Shown piece after piece: positions 35,319 through 43,701 of a DNA stretch of 64,000 nucleotides (the first letter of the stretch is position 1; each line of letters opens with the position of its first letter). Origin of the DNA: Roseibium sp. Sym1 (GTDB taxonomy: Bacteria > Pseudomonadota > Alphaproteobacteria > Rhizobiales > Stappiaceae); assembly GCF_027359675.1 (NCBI RefSeq), contig NZ_CP114786.1, positions 434,001-498,000 of the forward strand, written 5' to 3'. The notes below the pieces were generated by a model, which ran no database searches, was not told where the DNA came from, and saw nothing but the letters and a program-made list of their open reading frames with translations. A program made the translations under genes and the position numbers.

Positions 35319-36151
35319 GCAGTGCATTGGACCATCCGGGCATCCGGCTTTCCGCGAAGGAGCTGCTGGCGTTGCGCGAAACCCCGACCCCGCCTAACCG
35401 GCACCGCCCGGCGACCCGCAGGCCCGGCTCGGTTCCGGCCAGGTTGCCCGGGGCCGGTATGGACCTTCGGGAAGTCCGTGCCTTCGTGGAGGGAGACGAT
35501 ACCCGGCGGATCGATCCGGCCGCTACGGCACGCACGGGAATACCGCATGTCCGCAGCTTCCACGAAGACAGGGACGATACGGTGCTGCTTGTTGCCGATT
35601 TCAGGCCGGCGATGCTGTGGGGAACCGGAAGCGCGCTGCGCTCGGTCCGCGCGGCCCGGTGTTTGGCCGGGCACGGCTGGAACGCTGCGGCACGAGGCGC
35701 TTCGGTCGCGGGGATAACGATCACGGCCTCCGGCGTTTCGGTCCTCCCGGCGCGCACGGGGGTTCGGCAAATGAGTGCAATCGCACAGATGTTTGCCCAC
35801 GAGCATGACAAGGCGCTGGACCGGCCTGGCGCCTCACCGTCCCTGACCGCCGCACTGGTACGAGCCGCGCAACTGGCGCCCGTCGGTGCGCAGGTCTGGC
35901 TTGCAACCGATCCTCAGGGAATTGCACCGGAGGACGAGCCCGCGCTCCGCCGCTTGGCACGCCGCAGACGGGTGACGCTGCTTTGCCCGCTTGATCCGGT
36001 CGAGATCGCTCCGCCCTCCGTGGCCCTGCCGATCCGCTCCGGTTCCTCCAACCGATTGGCGCGGCTGCATCCGTTCGATCCGGCACCGCTCACCTCTCGG
36101 ATGCGGGCATTGAATGTCATGCTTGAGGTGTCCACCGATGACGCAAGCTGA
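35312..36151 (+). CDS. DUF58 domain protein of the MoxR/Bat operon
   Basis: A 279-residue protein of the DUF58 family, a VWA-like fold always found with MoxR ATPases. The signature EGDDTRRIDPAATARTG (about 59-75) corresponds to the usual D-D-x-R-x-I-D-W-x-x-T-A-R pattern, with the Trp replaced by Pro. The VWA-like core (about 85-215) has VLLVADFRPAM in place of a metal site. The N-terminal 50 residues are proline-rich and basic. The ATG at 35312 overlaps the moxR stop by 7 bases, which favours translational coupling. A small membrane-protein gene overlaps its 3' end. Confidence 0.9.
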   Translation: MVSSALDHPGIRLSAKELLALRETPTPPNRHRPATRRPGSVPARLPGAGMDLREVRAFVEGDDTRRIDPAATARTGIPHVRSFHEDRDDTVLLVADFRPAMLWGTGSALRSVRAARCLAGHGWNAAARGASVAGITITASGVSVLPARTGVRQMSAIAQMFAHEHDKALDRPGASPSLTAALVRAAQLAPVGAQVWLATDPQGIAPEDEPALRRLARRRRVTLLCPLDPVEIAPPSVALPIRSGSSNRLARLHPFDPAPLTSRMRALNVMLEVSTDDAS

Positions 36152-36479
36152 ACTGATCGCCGCCTTGCCGGAAGGACGTCTGCCGCCGGACCTGATGACG
36201 CTTGGCCCTGCGGATCTATTGGCATTGTTCGGCGCGGGACTGGTGATTTCAGCCCTTCTGGCGTCCTTGGCAGCCCCCTTTCTGACGCGCCGTCCCTCAC
36301 GCAGGACCCTGATCAAGGCCGCTCGCGACCTGCCACCTGAGGAACGCCTGCTCGCAATTGCCCGCATTCTCGGTCACCTGCCGGAGGAACTGCGCCCGGC
36401 CGCCTATGGCAGCAAGCCCCCGCCGCCCGATGAAACCATCGAGCGGATTGCCCTGAAGGCCGGGAAAGTGAAACGATGA
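36138..36479 (+). CDS. small membrane protein of the Bat operon (DUF4381-like)
   Basis: A 113-residue protein with one clear membrane helix (ADLLALFGAGLVISALLASLAAPFLT, about 30-55) and a basic cytoplasmic tail ending AGKVKR. A similar small protein (DUF4381) lies between DUF58 and the VWA genes in other aerotolerance operons. The match here is by position and layout, not by a strong motif, so the family name is tentative. Both ends overlap the neighbouring genes. Confidence 0.75.
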   Translation: MTQAELIAALPEGRLPPDLMTLGPADLLALFGAGLVISALLASLAAPFLTRRPSRRTLIKAARDLPPEERLLAIARILGHLPEELRPAAYGSKPPPPDETIERIALKAGKVKR

Positions 36480-37417
36480 ACTTCGCCTTTCCCTTCGTGC
36501 TGGCGCTTTTGCCGCTCCCCTTCCTGGTCCGCCGTTTCTTGCCCAGGCCCGGCGCCATTGATACCGCCCTGCAGGTTCCTGCCAGCCTTTTCTCCGCTGC
36601 CACACCGGCTGCCGGTCAGGGCGGCCGCACCGGCAAGGCCTTGCTGATCCTGGCATGGATCGCCCTGGTCGTGGCGCTTGCGGGTCCGCGCGTTTCGGAG
36701 ACGACCGACGTCCTGCCCTTCTCCGGGCGCGAGATCATCCTGGCCCTCGACCTCTCCGGCAGCATGGTCAAGGAGGACTTTTTCCTGGACGGGAAACCGC
36801 TGTCCAGGCTCGATGCGGTCAAGCGTGTCGCCTCGGCCTTCGTCGCCGCACGCAGGGGCGACCGCATCGGTCTTGTGGTCTTTGGCGAACGCCCCTATGT
36901 CGCACAGCCGCTGACCTTCGACGTCGCCTCCGTCGCCAGGTCCATCGAAACGGTGCAGATCGGCATCTCGGGCCGGGCGACAGCCATCGCGGACGGGCTC
37001 GGACTGGCGGTCAAGCGGCTGAATGAAAGCAGGGCTGCCACCAGGATCGTCCTGCTGCTGTCAGACGGTGTCGACACCTCGGGCAAGGTGAACGCGGTCG
37101 ATGTCGCGCGGCTGGCGGCACATCACGACATTCGGGTGCATACCATCGCACTTGGTCCGAGGGACCTGGAAACCCGGCCCCGGTCCCGGGACGCGGTGGA
37201 CGCGGCCGCCCTGAAATCCATCGCCGAGATCGGCGGCGGCACCAGCTTCCGTGTCCGTAGCATGGCCGATCTTGAAGCCATGGCCGCAACATTGAACCGG
37301 CTGGAGCCAAGCCCCATGAGCCGCCCGCCCCTGCGCTATTGGCGGCCGCTCTGGATCTGGCCCGGCGCGACCGCCTTCGCCCTGCTCTTTCTGCTGGCGC
37401 TGAGGAGGCAGACGTGA
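36476..37417 (+). CDS. VWA-domain membrane protein, BatA-like
   Basis: A 313-residue protein anchored by N-terminal hydrophobic segments (about 3-17 and 58-72) and a C-terminal helix (about 288-307). The VWA domain (about 85-275) has an intact metal-ion site: ALDLSGSMVKED (Asp-x-Ser-x-Ser), then GRATAIADG and LLSDGVDTSG. Such BatA proteins sit in the inner membrane facing the periplasm and work with MoxR, giving oxygen or stress tolerance in Bacteroides and Francisella; the mechanism is not settled. Its start overlaps the small protein upstream (ATGA). Confidence 0.93.
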   Translation: MNFAFPFVLALLPLPFLVRRFLPRPGAIDTALQVPASLFSAATPAAGQGGRTGKALLILAWIALVVALAGPRVSETTDVLPFSGREIILALDLSGSMVKEDFFLDGKPLSRLDAVKRVASAFVAARRGDRIGLVVFGERPYVAQPLTFDVASVARSIETVQIGISGRATAIADGLGLAVKRLNESRAATRIVLLLSDGVDTSGKVNAVDVARLAAHHDIRVHTIALGPRDLETRPRSRDAVDAAALKSIAEIGGGTSFRVRSMADLEAMAATLNRLEPSPMSRPPLRYWRPLWIWPGATAFALLFLLALRRQT

Positions 37418-38301
37418 GTGACCTTGAACTGCTGCGTCCCTGGTGGCTTGCAGCCTTGCCGCTGCTGGCCGCGCTTGCCCTGTGGGCCTGGCGTCGCGGG
37501 CCGGATGCAGGCGGCTGGCAAAAGGTCATGCCGGCCCGAATGCTTGTGGCAATGCGGAAGCTGGGACACCTGCACAGCGAAACCGGCAAGGCAGGGCTAT
37601 CCTGCCTGACAGCGGCCGGTCTGCTGGCGCTCGGTCTTTCCGGGCCGGCAGTGCCGCGGGCGGATGCTCCCATTCTCGCCGGAAGCGGCGCAATTCTGAT
37701 TGCCATCGACATGTCGCCATCCGTCGCCACAAGCCCGGCGCTGACCGATGCGCAAGCCGCTGCCGCCCAGGTCCTGCGCGCCGCGAACGGGCGAGCGGTC
37801 GGTCTTGTCCTCTATTCCGGTGATGCCTATGACGTCGCCGCCCCCACTGCGGACGCCGCGACGCTGGAAACCCAGATTGCGGTACTCGGACCCGACACGA
37901 TGCCGCAAAAGGGCAGCCGTCCCGCCGCCGCACTTGCGCTTGCCCGGCAAATGCTGTCGAAGATCCCCGATGCCGATCTGGTGCTGATCTCCGACGGCGG
38001 CGGGATCGACGCGGCGGCGATTGCCGAAGCCGAACGCCTGACCGGCGACGGTATCGGTCTTCTGGTTCTGACGCTTCCAGGCTCCGGCGGACAGGCCGAT
38101 CCCGGAGCGTTTTCGGAACTTGCAAGTGTTTCAGAAACGGCACCGGCCCGCACGCCCGAGCCGGTCCTTCGCCTGATTTCGGCAGCGGGCGCGTTCCATG
38201 GCGATGGGACAATGACCGCTCTCCGCTATCGCGATCTCGGTCCGTTTGTCGCCGCCCTGGCACTTGTCCCCTTGCTCGGCCTGTTCCGGAGGGACGGATG
38301 A
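37414..38301 (+). CDS. VWA-domain membrane protein, BatB-like
   Basis: A 295-residue VWA protein, second in the pair. The start is a GTG at 37414, overlapping the BatA stop (GTGA); longer readings overlap BatA. It has an N-terminal helix (about 10-26), a second hydrophobic segment (about 60-80), then the VWA domain with an intact Asp-x-Ser-x-Ser in IAIDMSPSVATS (about 96-107) and LVLISDGGG (about 188-196), and a C-terminal helix (about 273-290). The two VWA proteins differ strongly in sequence, so probably have distinct roles. Confidence 0.9.
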   Translation: MSDLELLRPWWLAALPLLAALALWAWRRGPDAGGWQKVMPARMLVAMRKLGHLHSETGKAGLSCLTAAGLLALGLSGPAVPRADAPILAGSGAILIAIDMSPSVATSPALTDAQAAAAQVLRAANGRAVGLVLYSGDAYDVAAPTADAATLETQIAVLGPDTMPQKGSRPAAALALARQMLSKIPDADLVLISDGGGIDAAAIAEAERLTGDGIGLLVLTLPGSGGQADPGAFSELASVSETAPARTPEPVLRLISAAGAFHGDGTMTALRYRDLGPFVAALALVPLLGLFRRDG

Positions 38302-38912
38302 GACGCATCCCGATTGTCCTTCTCGCCGGCTTAGCCCTTGTCCTTTTTGCGGGTCCGGATGCATGGGGCCGGTTAATGCTCCGGACCGGGGTGCCGGGCG
38401 GTGCGGCCCTGTTGAACAATCCGGCGGTCCAGGGCCTGGCACTCTACCGTTCCGGCAACTATGAAGCCGCCGATGCGGCATTCGCGGAGGCCGGGCGCGG
38501 CCAGACCTTCAACCGTGCCCTGACGCTCGCGGCGACCGGCAAACATGCCCTGTCGGTCGCGTATTTCGATGCCGTCCTGTTCGCCAATCCGGCCGATGCC
38601 GAGGCCCGGACACTGCGTGACATGGTCGACAAGATGGTTGCGAAGACACGTGGCGACAGCGTCGCACCGGGGCGGCTGGCCGGCCATGGCGGCAATTCGT
38701 ACCATCCTGAAAAGAGCCCTTGGGGATTGCCCGGCACACCCGATCCCGAATGGCAACGCAAAATCACCGCACGCGGCTATGTCGCCTCGGCCTCCTGGCT
38801 CGATACCCTCATCGACGATCCGGGAGAATTTCTGCGCCTGCGCCTTGCCAGGGAATACGAGCGCCGGGCAGAGCTGGGTCTGATCAGGCCAAGTGAGGGC
38901 GATCCATGGTGA
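38298..38912 (+). CDS. BatC-like TPR protein
   Basis: A 204-residue protein with an N-terminal membrane or signal helix (about 5-22). A degenerate tetratricopeptide-like block follows: LNNPAVQGLALYRSGNYEAADAAFAEAG, FNRALTLAATGKHALSVAYFDAVLFANPADAEAR. A Trp-rich charged tail ends it. BatC proteins of the same operon type have TPRs after a membrane helix. The C-terminal half (WQRKITARGYVASASWLDTLIDDPGEFLRLRLAREYERR) recurs in alphaproteobacterial relatives, as far as I recall, but has no assigned function. Start and stop overlap the neighbours by 4 and 7 bases. Confidence 0.8.
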   Translation: MRRIPIVLLAGLALVLFAGPDAWGRLMLRTGVPGGAALLNNPAVQGLALYRSGNYEAADAAFAEAGRGQTFNRALTLAATGKHALSVAYFDAVLFANPADAEARTLRDMVDKMVAKTRGDSVAPGRLAGHGGNSYHPEKSPWGLPGTPDPEWQRKITARGYVASASWLDTLIDDPGEFLRLRLAREYERRAELGLIRPSEGDPW

Positions 38913-40102
38913 TCCGCCTAGCCCTGTTTCTGGTCCTGATGTGCAGCGCCGCCCACGGCGAAAACCTGCGCCTGGTCGTGCCGGATATTCATCCCGTCGT
39001 CGGGGAAATGATCCCCTTGACCATTCGCGGCGAATACACGGGGAGAATTGCTCTGGAAACGCTGACATTCCCCGATTCCGGCGCCTATGATTGGGTCCAG
39101 CTTACTCGCGACCAATGGCGCAACGAACGTGTTGAAGGCCGGGCGGTGAAGGTGTTTGAGCGCCGTATCGCGCTGTTTCCCCGTCATGCCGGGCCGGTCA
39201 CAATCGGGCCGCTGACGCATAGCCTTACCGTTGTCTCTTCCGATGGCGGACGCGAGGTGCTGGACGTTCAGGCGGCGCCGCTCACCATCGACATAGCGCC
39301 CTTCCCGGCAAAAGGGCTGCCGCTTGCTGCAAGGTCCCTGATAGTCGAGGACGAACTGTCAACAGCGCCGGGCAAGCTGCTCGACGGAGAGACCCTCATT
39401 CGCCGGGTCACGCTTCGAGCGGAAGGTACCTTGCCGCATCTCCTGCCGCCAAGGCCCGTTATTCGGCAGCCGTGGCTGATCAGCTTCACAGCCCCGGAAA
39501 TCCGCAAGGCGAAGCCGACCCCGCAAGGCCCCGAAACCACGATTGTCTGGGAATGGCACCTTAGGCCAAAGACCGGAGAACCGGGCGTTCTGCCCCCGTT
39601 TGAAATTTCCTGGTTCGACACCGGAACGCGTGGGATGCGCAAGGCCGAAATCCCGGCAATTCCCTTCGGCTACGCCAGTTTTTCGACCAACGTGGCCGGC
39701 ACAAATCGATCTTCCCCATCACAGAATTCCGCCGCGCTCGGCGTGCTCGGAGCGGGACTTCTGACCGGTCTTCTGTCTGTTTTTGCCACGGCCTCCCGGC
39801 GCCGCGGCACAGCGGTCTTGCAGGTCTTAAAACGTTGCTCCCCAATCAACCCGACCCGGCGCAAATTGAAGGCCGCGGCTAAGCAGCATGACCTGATGGT
39901 GCTCCGATCCGCGGTGGAGCGCTACCTTGCAAGACGGCGCGAACTCGGTTTGCCGGATGAGGAAGGCGCAACGGCCCGGTTGGACCAGGCCATTTATGAT
40001 GCGCCCTCTGCATCGCAAACCTTCTATCCTCAGACCTTCGTTCGGGCTCTTTTGCGCCGGAGACCAACCGGACCGGCGAAAGGCAAAAACGCCAGGCTGT
40101 AA
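38906..40102 (+). CDS. BatD-like protein (last gene of the Bat operon)
   Basis: A 398-residue protein with a signal peptide (about 1-18, ending AAHG), a periplasmic beta-rich region (about 20-275) of BatD type, and a membrane helix at about 270-290 (LGVLGAGLLTGLLSVFATA). The cytoplasmic tail (about 292-398) is basic and helical (RRKLKAAAKQHDLMVLRSAVERYLARRRELG). BatD is the large accessory protein of aerotolerance operons. The stop codon lies inside the loop of the terminator hairpin, so termination and translation stop are tightly packed. Confidence 0.82.
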   Translation: MVIRLALFLVLMCSAAHGENLRLVVPDIHPVVGEMIPLTIRGEYTGRIALETLTFPDSGAYDWVQLTRDQWRNERVEGRAVKVFERRIALFPRHAGPVTIGPLTHSLTVVSSDGGREVLDVQAAPLTIDIAPFPAKGLPLAARSLIVEDELSTAPGKLLDGETLIRRVTLRAEGTLPHLLPPRPVIRQPWLISFTAPEIRKAKPTPQGPETTIVWEWHLRPKTGEPGVLPPFEISWFDTGTRGMRKAEIPAIPFGYASFSTNVAGTNRSSPSQNSAALGVLGAGLLTGLLSVFATASRRRGTAVLQVLKRCSPINPTRRKLKAAAKQHDLMVLRSAVERYLARRRELGLPDEEGATARLDQAIYDAPSASQTFYPQTFVRALLRRRPTGPAKGKNARL

Positions 40103-40116
40103 GCCCGGCGTTTTTT
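40089..40116. terminator. bidirectional terminator between the bat operon and tadC
   Basis: ACGCC-A-GGCT (40089-40098) pairs with AGCC-C-GGCGT (40102-40111) around GTA, followed by TTTTTT (40111-40116) for the plus strand. AAAAA at 40085-40089 serves as a T-tract for minus-strand tadC. The BatD stop (40100-40102) is in the loop. A near-identical hairpin without T-tract occurs at 32034-32056. Confidence 0.88.
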
Positions 40117-40257
40117 ACGTCATTCAAGCCGTGTTGCAGCGAACCGTCACGGTCCTCCGAACTTCTCGAACACCTGCATGATCGCCGGGCTCATGATGAT
40201 GAAAAACAGCACCGGCAGGAAGAAGATGATCATCGGCACGGTCAGTTTCGGCGGCAG
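40089..40257. repeat. direct repeat of the tadC tail and terminator, copy B
   Basis: The functional copy: terminator hairpin plus the last 36 codons and stop of tadC. It matches 32034-32200 in order, spacing and orientation. Only the T-tract and scattered substitutions differ. Confidence 0.85.
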
Positions 40258-41130
40258 GGAGGCGGCCTTCTGCTCGGCGAGCTGCATGCGCATTTCGCGG
40301 GTGTCGTCGGCCATCGTCCGGATGGCGGAGCCGACCGGCGTGCCGTAGCGCTCGGCCTGGATCAGCGCCATCATAACGTTCTTGACGCCGTCGACCCCGG
40401 TCCGCTTGGCCAGGTTCTCATAGGCCAGCCGCCGCTCGCTCAGGTAGGACAGCTCGGCGGTGGTCAGCGACAGTTCCTCCGCCAGCTCGACCGACTGCAC
40501 GCCGATTTCCTCGGCAACCCGCTGGAAGGCCCCCTCGATGGACATGCCGGATTCGACACAGATCAGCATGAGATCGAGCGCATCCGGCCAGGCCCGCTGG
40601 ATGATCAGCTTGCGCTTGTCGATCTTGTTCTTCAGGTAGATGTTCGGCAGGAAGGCGCCGAAGCCGGACAGGGCGATGCAGAAGCTGATCTTCGACAGGG
40701 CCGGTATGCTCGACGACAGGATCAGGAAGGCATAGGCGACCGTGAACACGAAGATGACACCCGGCAGGGCGATACGCGCCGTCAGGAAGTAGTAGAGAGG
40801 CGCAGAGCCGCGATAGCCGGCCATGCGCAGGCGTTCGACCGTCATGTCGTCCGACAGCATTTCCTTCAGGTTGAGCCGGTCGACGAAGCTCTTCATCTGC
40901 GCCTTGGGCTGATTGCGCAGGGACGCCCTGGCGTCCGTCTGGTTCTCCTGCAGCCGCGCCCGCTCCTTGGCGCGCAGCTTGTCGCGTTCCAGCGCGACCG
41001 ACTTCATGCGCGTCTTCAGCGTGTCCCGGCTCAGCAGCGGCATCACAAGCGAAAAGATCGTGCCGGTGACCGCGATCATGGCCAGGACGGCTGCCAGGAA
41101 CTGGCTCGATGCGATGCTTTCAAGATCCAT
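40147..41130 (-). CDS. tadC: Tad pilus inner-membrane platform protein TadC
   Basis: A 327-residue integral membrane protein with the T2SSF/PilC-type fold. It has membrane helices at about 12-32, 115-150 and 290-322, and the cytoplasmic domain contains QRAWPDALDLMLICVESGMSIEGAFQRVAEEIG (about 185-217) and RERYGTPVGSAIRTMADDTREMRM-like motifs at about 250-280. With TadB it forms the platform that the CpaF ATPase drives. It is the last gene of the cpaB-tadC operon. Its 3' end is duplicated at 32.1 kb. Confidence 0.95.
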   Translation of the reverse strand: MDLESIASSQFLAAVLAMIAVTGTIFSLVMPLLSRDTLKTRMKSVALERDKLRAKERARLQENQTDARASLRNQPKAQMKSFVDRLNLKEMLSDDMTVERLRMAGYRGSAPLYYFLTARIALPGVIFVFTVAYAFLILSSSIPALSKISFCIALSGFGAFLPNIYLKNKIDKRKLIIQRAWPDALDLMLICVESGMSIEGAFQRVAEEIGVQSVELAEELSLTTAELSYLSERRLAYENLAKRTGVDGVKNVMMALIQAERYGTPVGSAIRTMADDTREMRMQLAEQKAASLPPKLTVPMIIFFLPVLFFIIMSPAIMQVFEKFGGP

Positions 41131-41142
41131 GACCAGCTCCTC

Positions 41143-42162
41143 CTAGAAGTCGAAGTTGATCATCTGGCGCATCACCATGATGCCGATGAACATCCAGAAC
41201 AGGCAGCCGGCGATGATGATGTTGCCGGTCGTCGTGGTGAACAGCGTCATGATGTAGTCCGGCGCGATGAAGAACATGATGCCGCCGACGCCAAAGGGCA
41301 TGGCGCCGATGATGGCCGCGGACGACTTGGCTTCCGCGCTGAGCGCCTTGATCTTGCGTTTCATGGCCTTGCGGCCGCGCAGCACCCGCGACAGGTTGCC
41401 GAGCGCCTCGGCCAGACCGCCACCGGCCTTTTGCTGGATCGCGACCACGATGGCAAAGAAGTTGGCTTCGGCGACGGGAACCCTGTCGGGCAGCCTCGCC
41501 ACCGCCTCGCCCAGCGAGATGCCCATGACCTGCGTTTCGGTGATCTTGCGGAATTCGGTCGCGACCGGCTCGCGGGCCTCGCGGGCGACCACCTTGATGC
41601 AGTCGCCAAGCGGAAGACCCGCCTTCACGCCGCGGACGATGATATCGACACCGTTGGGCAGCTCGTCGAGAAAGGCGTTGAACCTGCGCTTGCGCTTGTT
41701 TCCGACATACCAGCGCGGAAAGCCGAAGGATCCGGCGAAGGTAAAGGCCAGCGCGATCATGAGGTTGCCGCCGAGAATCAGTCCGAGAACGAAGAAAATC
41801 AGGCCGCTGATAATGCTGAAAATGACGAAATGCTTCATTTCCCATTCAAGGCCGGCCTGCTCCATCCTGACCTTGAGCGAGACCTTCTGCTGCTTGTGCT
41901 GCTTGGCGCGCTGGCGCTCCTCGAATTCCTTGAGCTGGTCCTGGATGGATCTCTTGCGCCGGTCAACATCCCGCATCGCCTTGCGCTGCTTTTCGCTTTG
42001 CGGCCGCGCGGCGACGGCCTGCATGCGCTGGTCGCGCCGTTTCGTGCCCGACAAGGCCGGCTGGAACAGGCTGTAGATGATGCCGCCGACGGCCAGCATC
42101 ACCAGGACGGCAACGGCCAGACCGGTGATTTGGGGCGTGAGAAACTCTTCTAATCCGGACAT
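41143..42162 (-). CDS. tadB: Tad pilus inner-membrane platform protein TadB
   Basis: A 339-residue membrane protein with an N-terminal helix (about 12-32), a charged coiled segment (about 45-95), hydrophobic helices (about 105-150), the T2SSF domain (about 170-300) with FLDELPNGVDIIVRGVKAGLPLGD, and C-terminal helices. The signature QQKAGGGLAEALGNLSRVLRGR (about 237-258) is typical of TadB. It sits 12 bases from tadC and 18 from cpaF on the same strand. It pairs with TadC to form the platform. Confidence 0.95.
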   Translation of the reverse strand: MSGLEEFLTPQITGLAVAVLVMLAVGGIIYSLFQPALSGTKRRDQRMQAVAARPQSEKQRKAMRDVDRRKRSIQDQLKEFEERQRAKQHKQQKVSLKVRMEQAGLEWEMKHFVIFSIISGLIFFVLGLILGGNLMIALAFTFAGSFGFPRWYVGNKRKRRFNAFLDELPNGVDIIVRGVKAGLPLGDCIKVVAREAREPVATEFRKITETQVMGISLGEAVARLPDRVPVAEANFFAIVVAIQQKAGGGLAEALGNLSRVLRGRKAMKRKIKALSAEAKSSAAIIGAMPFGVGGIMFFIAPDYIMTLFTTTTGNIIIAGCLFWMFIGIMVMRQMINFDF

Positions 42163-42180
42163 GAGACCTCAATCCGCTCC

Positions 42181-43671
42181 TTACTCGGGCATTTCGGCGG
42201 CATCCAGTGCCTGTGCCAGACGCGCTTCCTCGCCGAAATAACGGGCACGCTCCCAGAATTTCGGACGGCCGATGCCGGTGGACCGGTGCCGGCCGATGAT
42301 GTTGCCGTTCGGGTCTTCGCCAACGATGTCGTACAGGAAAACATCCTGCGTGGTGATGATGTCACCCTCCATCCCCATCACCTCGGTGACATGGGTGATC
42401 CGGCGTGAACCGTCGCGCAGGCGGGCCGCCTGGACCACGACGTCGATCGACGACACGATCATCTCGCGCAGGGTTCTCGACGGCAGCGAGAAGCCTCCCA
42501 TGGTGATCATCGATTCAAGACGGGACAGGGCTTCGCGCGGCGAGTTGGCGTGAAGCGTGCCCATCGACCCGTCGTGGCCGGTGTTCATGGCCTGCAGAAG
42601 GTCGAAGGCTTCCGGTCCGCGCACCTCGCCCACGATGATGCGTTCCGGACGCATGCGCAGGCAGTTCTTGACCAGGTCGCGCATGGTGATCTCGCCCTCG
42701 CCCTCAAGGTTCGGCGGCCGCGTCTCCAGCCGCACCACGTGGGGCTGCTGCAACTGCAGCTCGGCGGAGTCCTCGCAGGTGATGATGCGCTCGGTGTTTT
42801 CGATATAGGCGGTCAGACAGTTGAGCAGCGTCGTCTTGCCGGAACCGGTACCGCCGGAAATCAGCACGTTACAGCGCGAGCGGCCAATGATCTGCAGGAT
42901 CGTCGCGCCTTCCGGCGTGATCGAGCCGAACTTGGTCAGCTGGTCCAGGGTCAGCTTGTCGCGCTTGAATTTACGAATGGTCAGGGCCGGCCCGTCGATG
43001 GCCAGCGGGGGTGCGATCACGTTGACACGCGAGCCATCCGGAAGACGGGCGTCACAGATCGGGCTTGAATCGTCGACGCGGCGGCCGACCTGGCTCACGA
43101 TGCGCTGACAGATGTTCATCAGCTGCGCATTGTCACGGAAGGTCACGCCGGTCTGCTCGACCTTGCCCGAGGTCTCGATATAGACCGTGTGTGCGCCATT
43201 GACCATGATGTCGGCGATGTCGTCGCGGGCCAGCAGCGGTTCCAGCGGCCCGTATCCGAGGACGTCGTTGCAGATGTCTTCCAGCAGGTCTTCCTGCTCG
43301 GAAATGGACATGACGACATTTTTCAGGGCGATGATGTCATTGACGACATCGCGGATTTCGTCGCGTGCGTCCTCGGCATCCAGGCGGGCAAGCTGCGACA
43401 GGTCGATCGCCTCGACCAGGGCGTTGAAGATCTGCGCCTTGGTTTCGTAATACTCACTGCCCCTCTTGCGCGGAGAAGGTGCGCTCTGCTGCGGTTCCGG
43501 AGCCGGCGGCGGCGCCGTTACCGGTTGTGCAGGTTCGGTCTGGATCTTCTGCGGTTCAGGTTGTTCCAGCTCGGCCGGCTGCGCCGGCTCAGGCACGTCC
43601 TGCAGCCCGGGAACGCTCCCCGGCCGGATGGTCTGGTGACCAGACGATGAACTGCCACGTCTTCCAAACAT
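42181..43671 (-). CDS. cpaF: Tad pilus secretion ATPase CpaF/TadA
   Basis: The 496-residue hexameric ATPase powers Flp pilus extension and perhaps retraction. An N-terminal proline/glutamine-rich linker (about 15-70) precedes the conserved region. Walker A is [14 protein letters not shown] (about 270-283), the Asp box region includes [19 protein letters not shown], Walker B is [14 protein letters not shown], and the His box is [20 protein letters not shown]. All motifs are intact. The gene lies between cpaE and tadB. Confidence 0.97.
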   Translation of the reverse strand: MFGRRGSSSSGHQTIRPGSVPGLQDVPEPAQPAELEQPEPQKIQTEPAQPVTAPPPAPEPQQSAPSPRKRGSEYYETKAQIFNALVEAIDLSQLARLDAEDARDEIRDVVNDIIALKNVVMSISEQEDLLEDICNDVLGYGPLEPLLARDDIADIMVNGAHTVYIETSGKVEQTGVTFRDNAQLMNICQRIVSQVGRRVDDSSPICDARLPDGSRVNVIAPPLAIDGPALTIRKFKRDKLTLDQLTKFGSITPEGATILQIIGRSRCNVLISGGTGSGKTTLLNCLTAYIENTERIITCEDSAELQLQQPHVVRLETRPPNLEGEGEITMRDLVKNCLRMRPERIIVGEVRGPEAFDLLQAMNTGHDGSMGTLHANSPREALSRLESMITMGGFSLPSRTLREMIVSSIDVVVQAARLRDGSRRITHVTEVMGMEGDIITTQDVFLYDIVGEDPNGNIIGRHRSTGIGRPKFWERARYFGEEARLAQALDAAEMPE

Positions 43672-43701
43672 AACGAACTATCTGCTCCGCTGTCGGACCG
43701 G

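Noticed and set aside
32727..35327. Long minus-strand frame (866 codons) opposite the kinase and moxR genes
   Set aside because: It covers parts of three well-supported plus-strand genes and has no recognisable domain.
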